Source: CBDEGU01 sp965238045
GTDB taxonomy: Bacteria > Acidobacteriota > Terriglobia > Bryobacterales > UBA6623
Length of the DNA: 64,000 bases
Reading direction: 5' to 3'
Assembly (NCBI GenBank): GCA_965238045.1
Contig: CBDEGU010000011.1
Location: forward strand, 496,001-560,000
In this document: piece after piece, positions 62,186-64,000 of the stretch
Numbering within the stretch: position 1 is the first letter of the stretch
Layout of the letters: each line of letters begins with the position of its first letter
Notes under the pieces: generated by a model
Told to the model about the DNA's origin: nothing
What the model saw: only the letters and a program-made list of their open reading frames with translations
Databases searched by the model: none
Made by a program: the position numbers and the translations under genes

Positions 62186-62827
62186 CTACTTCCCAGTTTG
62201 TTTGTGGGGGTTCTTGCAGGCGTTGCGTATAGCTCGGCCGGTCACCGTCCGGCCCAGCTTCTTTAATTCCGCCGCTACTGTGTTGGCAAGTGCTCTCCAG
62301 CTCAGGCCCGGTAGCCTCTGGTGTAATTCGTCTAATCTGCTTTGCCACTCCTGATGGCGCTTTTCGATCGCCTTCTTGCCACCCCAGCGGGCCGGGCCGC
62401 CCTCCCGGCCGCCCTGGTGAACCTGTTGGCCGGTCATGCTAACGATACGCAGGCCCGCGCTTTGCGCGCGCGCCCCCAACTCGTAGGTGTAAAAGACTAT
62501 ACGCTCCGGCTCGCGCTGCTTCAGTAATGCGCGGCAATCGCGCAAGTGTGTTAGGCAGCAAAACAGATCATACGCCTGCTGATACGGCGGAGAATTGGCA
62601 ATTGCTCGGGCTACCACTTCCGCAGCCATCCTCAGATCCGTGATCGCTCCCAGGTGTTTCTGTGGGTCAACTTTTTTCACGCCCGGCGGGTTCGACAGGT
62701 GCCCTCGCAGCGCGTCTATCTCGTCGGGTAGCTTCAGCTTGCGCAAGCGAGCCTTCACCTGGCGCTCTATCTTGTCCAGCCACGCCGCCAACGCCGCGCG
62801 GCGCTCCTTGGCGGTCCTCTTAGCCAT
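62186..62827 (-). CDS. Hypothetical protein of the satellite module
   Basis: 213 residues, basic and helical (MAKRTAKERRAALAAWLDKIERQVKARLRKLKLPDEIDAL). The C-terminal third has a conserved-looking GGREGGPARWGGKKAIEKRHQEWQ then LSWRALANTVAAELKKLGRTVTGRAIRNAC, which has the form of a helix-turn-helix. A DNA-binding role is likely; no family name. It overlaps the integrase gene by 8 bases, so it is co-translated. Confidence 0.65.
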   Translation of the reverse strand: MAKRTAKERRAALAAWLDKIERQVKARLRKLKLPDEIDALRGHLSNPPGVKKVDPQKHLGAITDLRMAAEVVARAIANSPPYQQAYDLFCCLTHLRDCRALLKQREPERIVFYTYELGARAQSAGLRIVSMTGQQVHQGGREGGPARWGGKKAIEKRHQEWQSRLDELHQRLPGLSWRALANTVAAELKKLGRTVTGRAIRNACKNPHKQTGK

Positions 62828-64000
62828 CTATCGCCACCACCTTTGCCGGCGCTTCGCCGGAAATGATCGCCTGGAGCCTCCGATCCCACTTGGCGAGCGC
62901 CTGGCGCTTTTCCTCTTCGTAGGCGTAGCGGTCGTACTTTGCAGTTTCGCTATCATCGGCGTGATTCAGTATCAACCCCAGCATGAACCGATCCACCCCC
63001 AGCTTCGCCAGTTGAGTAGTCGCGGTTCTGCGCAGATCGTGTGGCGTCCATCGAGGTATACCGAGGCGATCCCGGGTGCGGCGCACCGCGTGAGCTAACG
63101 TATTCGTCGAGATGTGCTGGCCCGCTGGGCCGGGGAACACCCACTCATCCCCCCTGCCTTGCCGCTCGATCTCCGCTAGCGCCAGCCGCGAAAGCGGCAC
63201 CTCGTGGCGGCGTCTAGCCTTCGTCCGCTCCGCCGGCAGATTCCACATACCTGCCGGGATATCGAGTTCGTCCCAGCGCATCCCTGCCACCTCCCCAGGC
63301 CGCTGAGCAGTGATCAAGATCAGCCGCAGAGCAGACAGCACGCCAGCCGACACCTCGTGCGCCGACGCGAGAGCATCCCACACCCGCCGGATTTCTTCCG
63401 GCGACAATCTTCTGTCGCGGGAAATTTCCTTAGGTGCCGCCCGCCGGACCCCCGCCGCCGGATCCTCCTTGATCAGCCCTTGAGCTATGCCCCACCCAAA
63501 CAGCCCCTTAATATGAGTGAGCAGTCGGTTTGACGCAACAGGCGCTCGCACTGCCTTTTTGATCACTAGGTCGGCTATCTCCCAGCGCGTCACTGCGGAC
63601 ACTTTGGTTTTGGCACCCAACTGCGGCAAGAACTCGGATCGCAAATATCTCGCCACCTCGTCGCCGCTGGTCAGGTTGACCAGGTGGCCACTCTGGTACT
63701 TATCCACGAGAGCGCCGAGCGTCCTCTCGTCTCGCCGCTCTTGCTCTTTCTTGACCGGATCAGAGCCCAGCGTCACCGACGCTAGCAGTTCCTGCGCTCT
63801 CAGTCGCGCAGCCGTCGCGCTGATGGCGGGGAACTTGCCGATCGTTGCCCGGCGCTGTCGTCCAACGCTCGTCCGATAGTTCACTATGAAGCTCTTGGTG
63901 CCTGCCGCCGTCACCCGAACACCCAGCCCGGTGAGTTCGTCATCCCAGGCAATAAAGTAGCCGCTTTCCGGCGGCGACAGCCGCTTGATGTTTCGCTCGA
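62820..64000 (-). CDS. Tyrosine integrase of the satellite module (N-terminus outside the window)
   Basis: The frame is open to the window edge; an internal GTG at 63914 is not the true start, because ERNIKRLSPPESGYFIAWDD upstream is clear integrase arm-binding sequence. P4-like integrase: N-terminal arm domain, core-binding region (DERTLGALVDKYQSGHL...), and catalytic residues Arg in ITAQRPGEVAGMRW, HDLRRTATT, LNHADDSETAKYDRYAYEEEK (His and Tyr region). It should insert the element at a chromosomal site, probably a tRNA 3' end outside the window. Confidence 0.9.
   Translation of the reverse strand, partial: ERNIKRLSPPESGYFIAWDDELTGLGVRVTAAGTKSFIVNYRTSVGRQRRATIGKFPAISATAARLRAQELLASVTLGSDPVKKEQERRDERTLGALVDKYQSGHLVNLTSGDEVARYLRSEFLPQLGAKTKVSAVTRWEIADLVIKKAVRAPVASNRLLTHIKGLFGWGIAQGLIKEDPAAGVRRAAPKEISRDRRLSPEEIRRVWDALASAHEVSAGVLSALRLILITAQRPGEVAGMRWDELDIPAGMWNLPAERTKARRRHEVPLSRLALAEIERQGRGDEWVFPGPAGQHISTNTLAHAVRRTRDRLGIPRWTPHDLRRTATTQLAKLGVDRFMLGLILNHADDSETAKYDRYAYEEEKRQALAKWDRRLQAIISGEAPAKVVAIDG

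Larger units (their letters stand above)
57490..64000 (-). mobile_element. Phage-satellite-like integrated module (partial)
   Basis: All genes run leftwards: integrase, unknown protein, AlpA-like excisionase, primase-like protein, DUF3987 protein, small protein, MT-A70 methyltransferase, HNH nuclease, terminator, terS and a truncated terL. No capsid, portal, tail or lysis genes. Gene order (int-xis-primase-replication-terS) resembles phage-inducible chromosomal islands. The right boundary lies outside the window. Confidence 0.65.

Overview
High-GC genomic DNA that is most likely from an Acidobacteriota bacterium of the Solibacter/Bryobacter type. This is inferred from the gene families: an Oar-like TonB receptor next to a VWFA-related protein, CRTAC1/ASPIC-UnbV repeat proteins, PQQ-like propellers, ceramidase-like and enolase-superfamily enzymes with Tat signals, a WG-repeat lipoprotein and IS1595 elements. 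It was not confirmed by any search.

Layout. 1-0.4 kb: tail of an IS256-type transposase. 0.5-18 kb: an ordinary, mostly minus-strand chromosomal block (cation transporter, PQQ/EF-hand protein, YheT-type hydrolase, TlpA-like redoxin, HExxH protease, enolase-superfamily dehydratase, POTRA protein, a 597-aa putative sugar epimerase, VWFA protein, TonB receptor, M24 peptidase, DUF167, and a Wzt-like ABC ATPase with no permease beside it). 18.2-21.7 kb: a small membrane-protein gene broken by one TAG, then a gene-poor island of dispersed palindromes, direct repeats and hairpins that ends in a candidate structured RNA of about 320 nt (20.4-20.7 kb). 21.7-42.4 kb: FAD oxidoreductase, tRNA-Arg(CCG), PAS-GGDEF-EAL protein, SYLF protein with a decayed second copy, NYN/LOTUS protein, an IS remnant with inverted ends, sugar isomerase, beta-lactamase-fold hydrolase, serS, ASPIC/UnbV protein, a MazEF-like toxin-antitoxin pair, WG lipoprotein, ceramidase-like protein and a phosphoesterase.

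42-57 kb is an accessory zone starting at tRNA-Arg(TCT). It has an integrase relic, an IS91-type element with a tyrosine recombinase, two IS1595 elements each flanked by a perfect 8-bp target duplication, a frameshifted glycosidase-like gene with an intact relative nearby, a Tat-exported enolase-superfamily enzyme, a serine recombinase and an XRE regulator. The second IS1595 copy splits a two-helix membrane protein that can be rebuilt exactly by removing the element.

57.5-64 kb is a compact minus-strand phage-satellite-like module: integrase, unknown protein, AlpA/excisionase, primase-like protein, DUF3987 protein, small protein, MT-A70 methyltransferase, HNH nuclease, terminator, small terminase and a truncated large terminase. 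The genes overlap by 4-32 bases, and no capsid or tail genes are present. The integrase runs off the right edge.

Two kinds of decay recur: single in-frame TAG codons (18333-18335 and 29271-29273) and frameshifts or deletions in transposon-rich segments. No CRISPR array or rRNA was seen.
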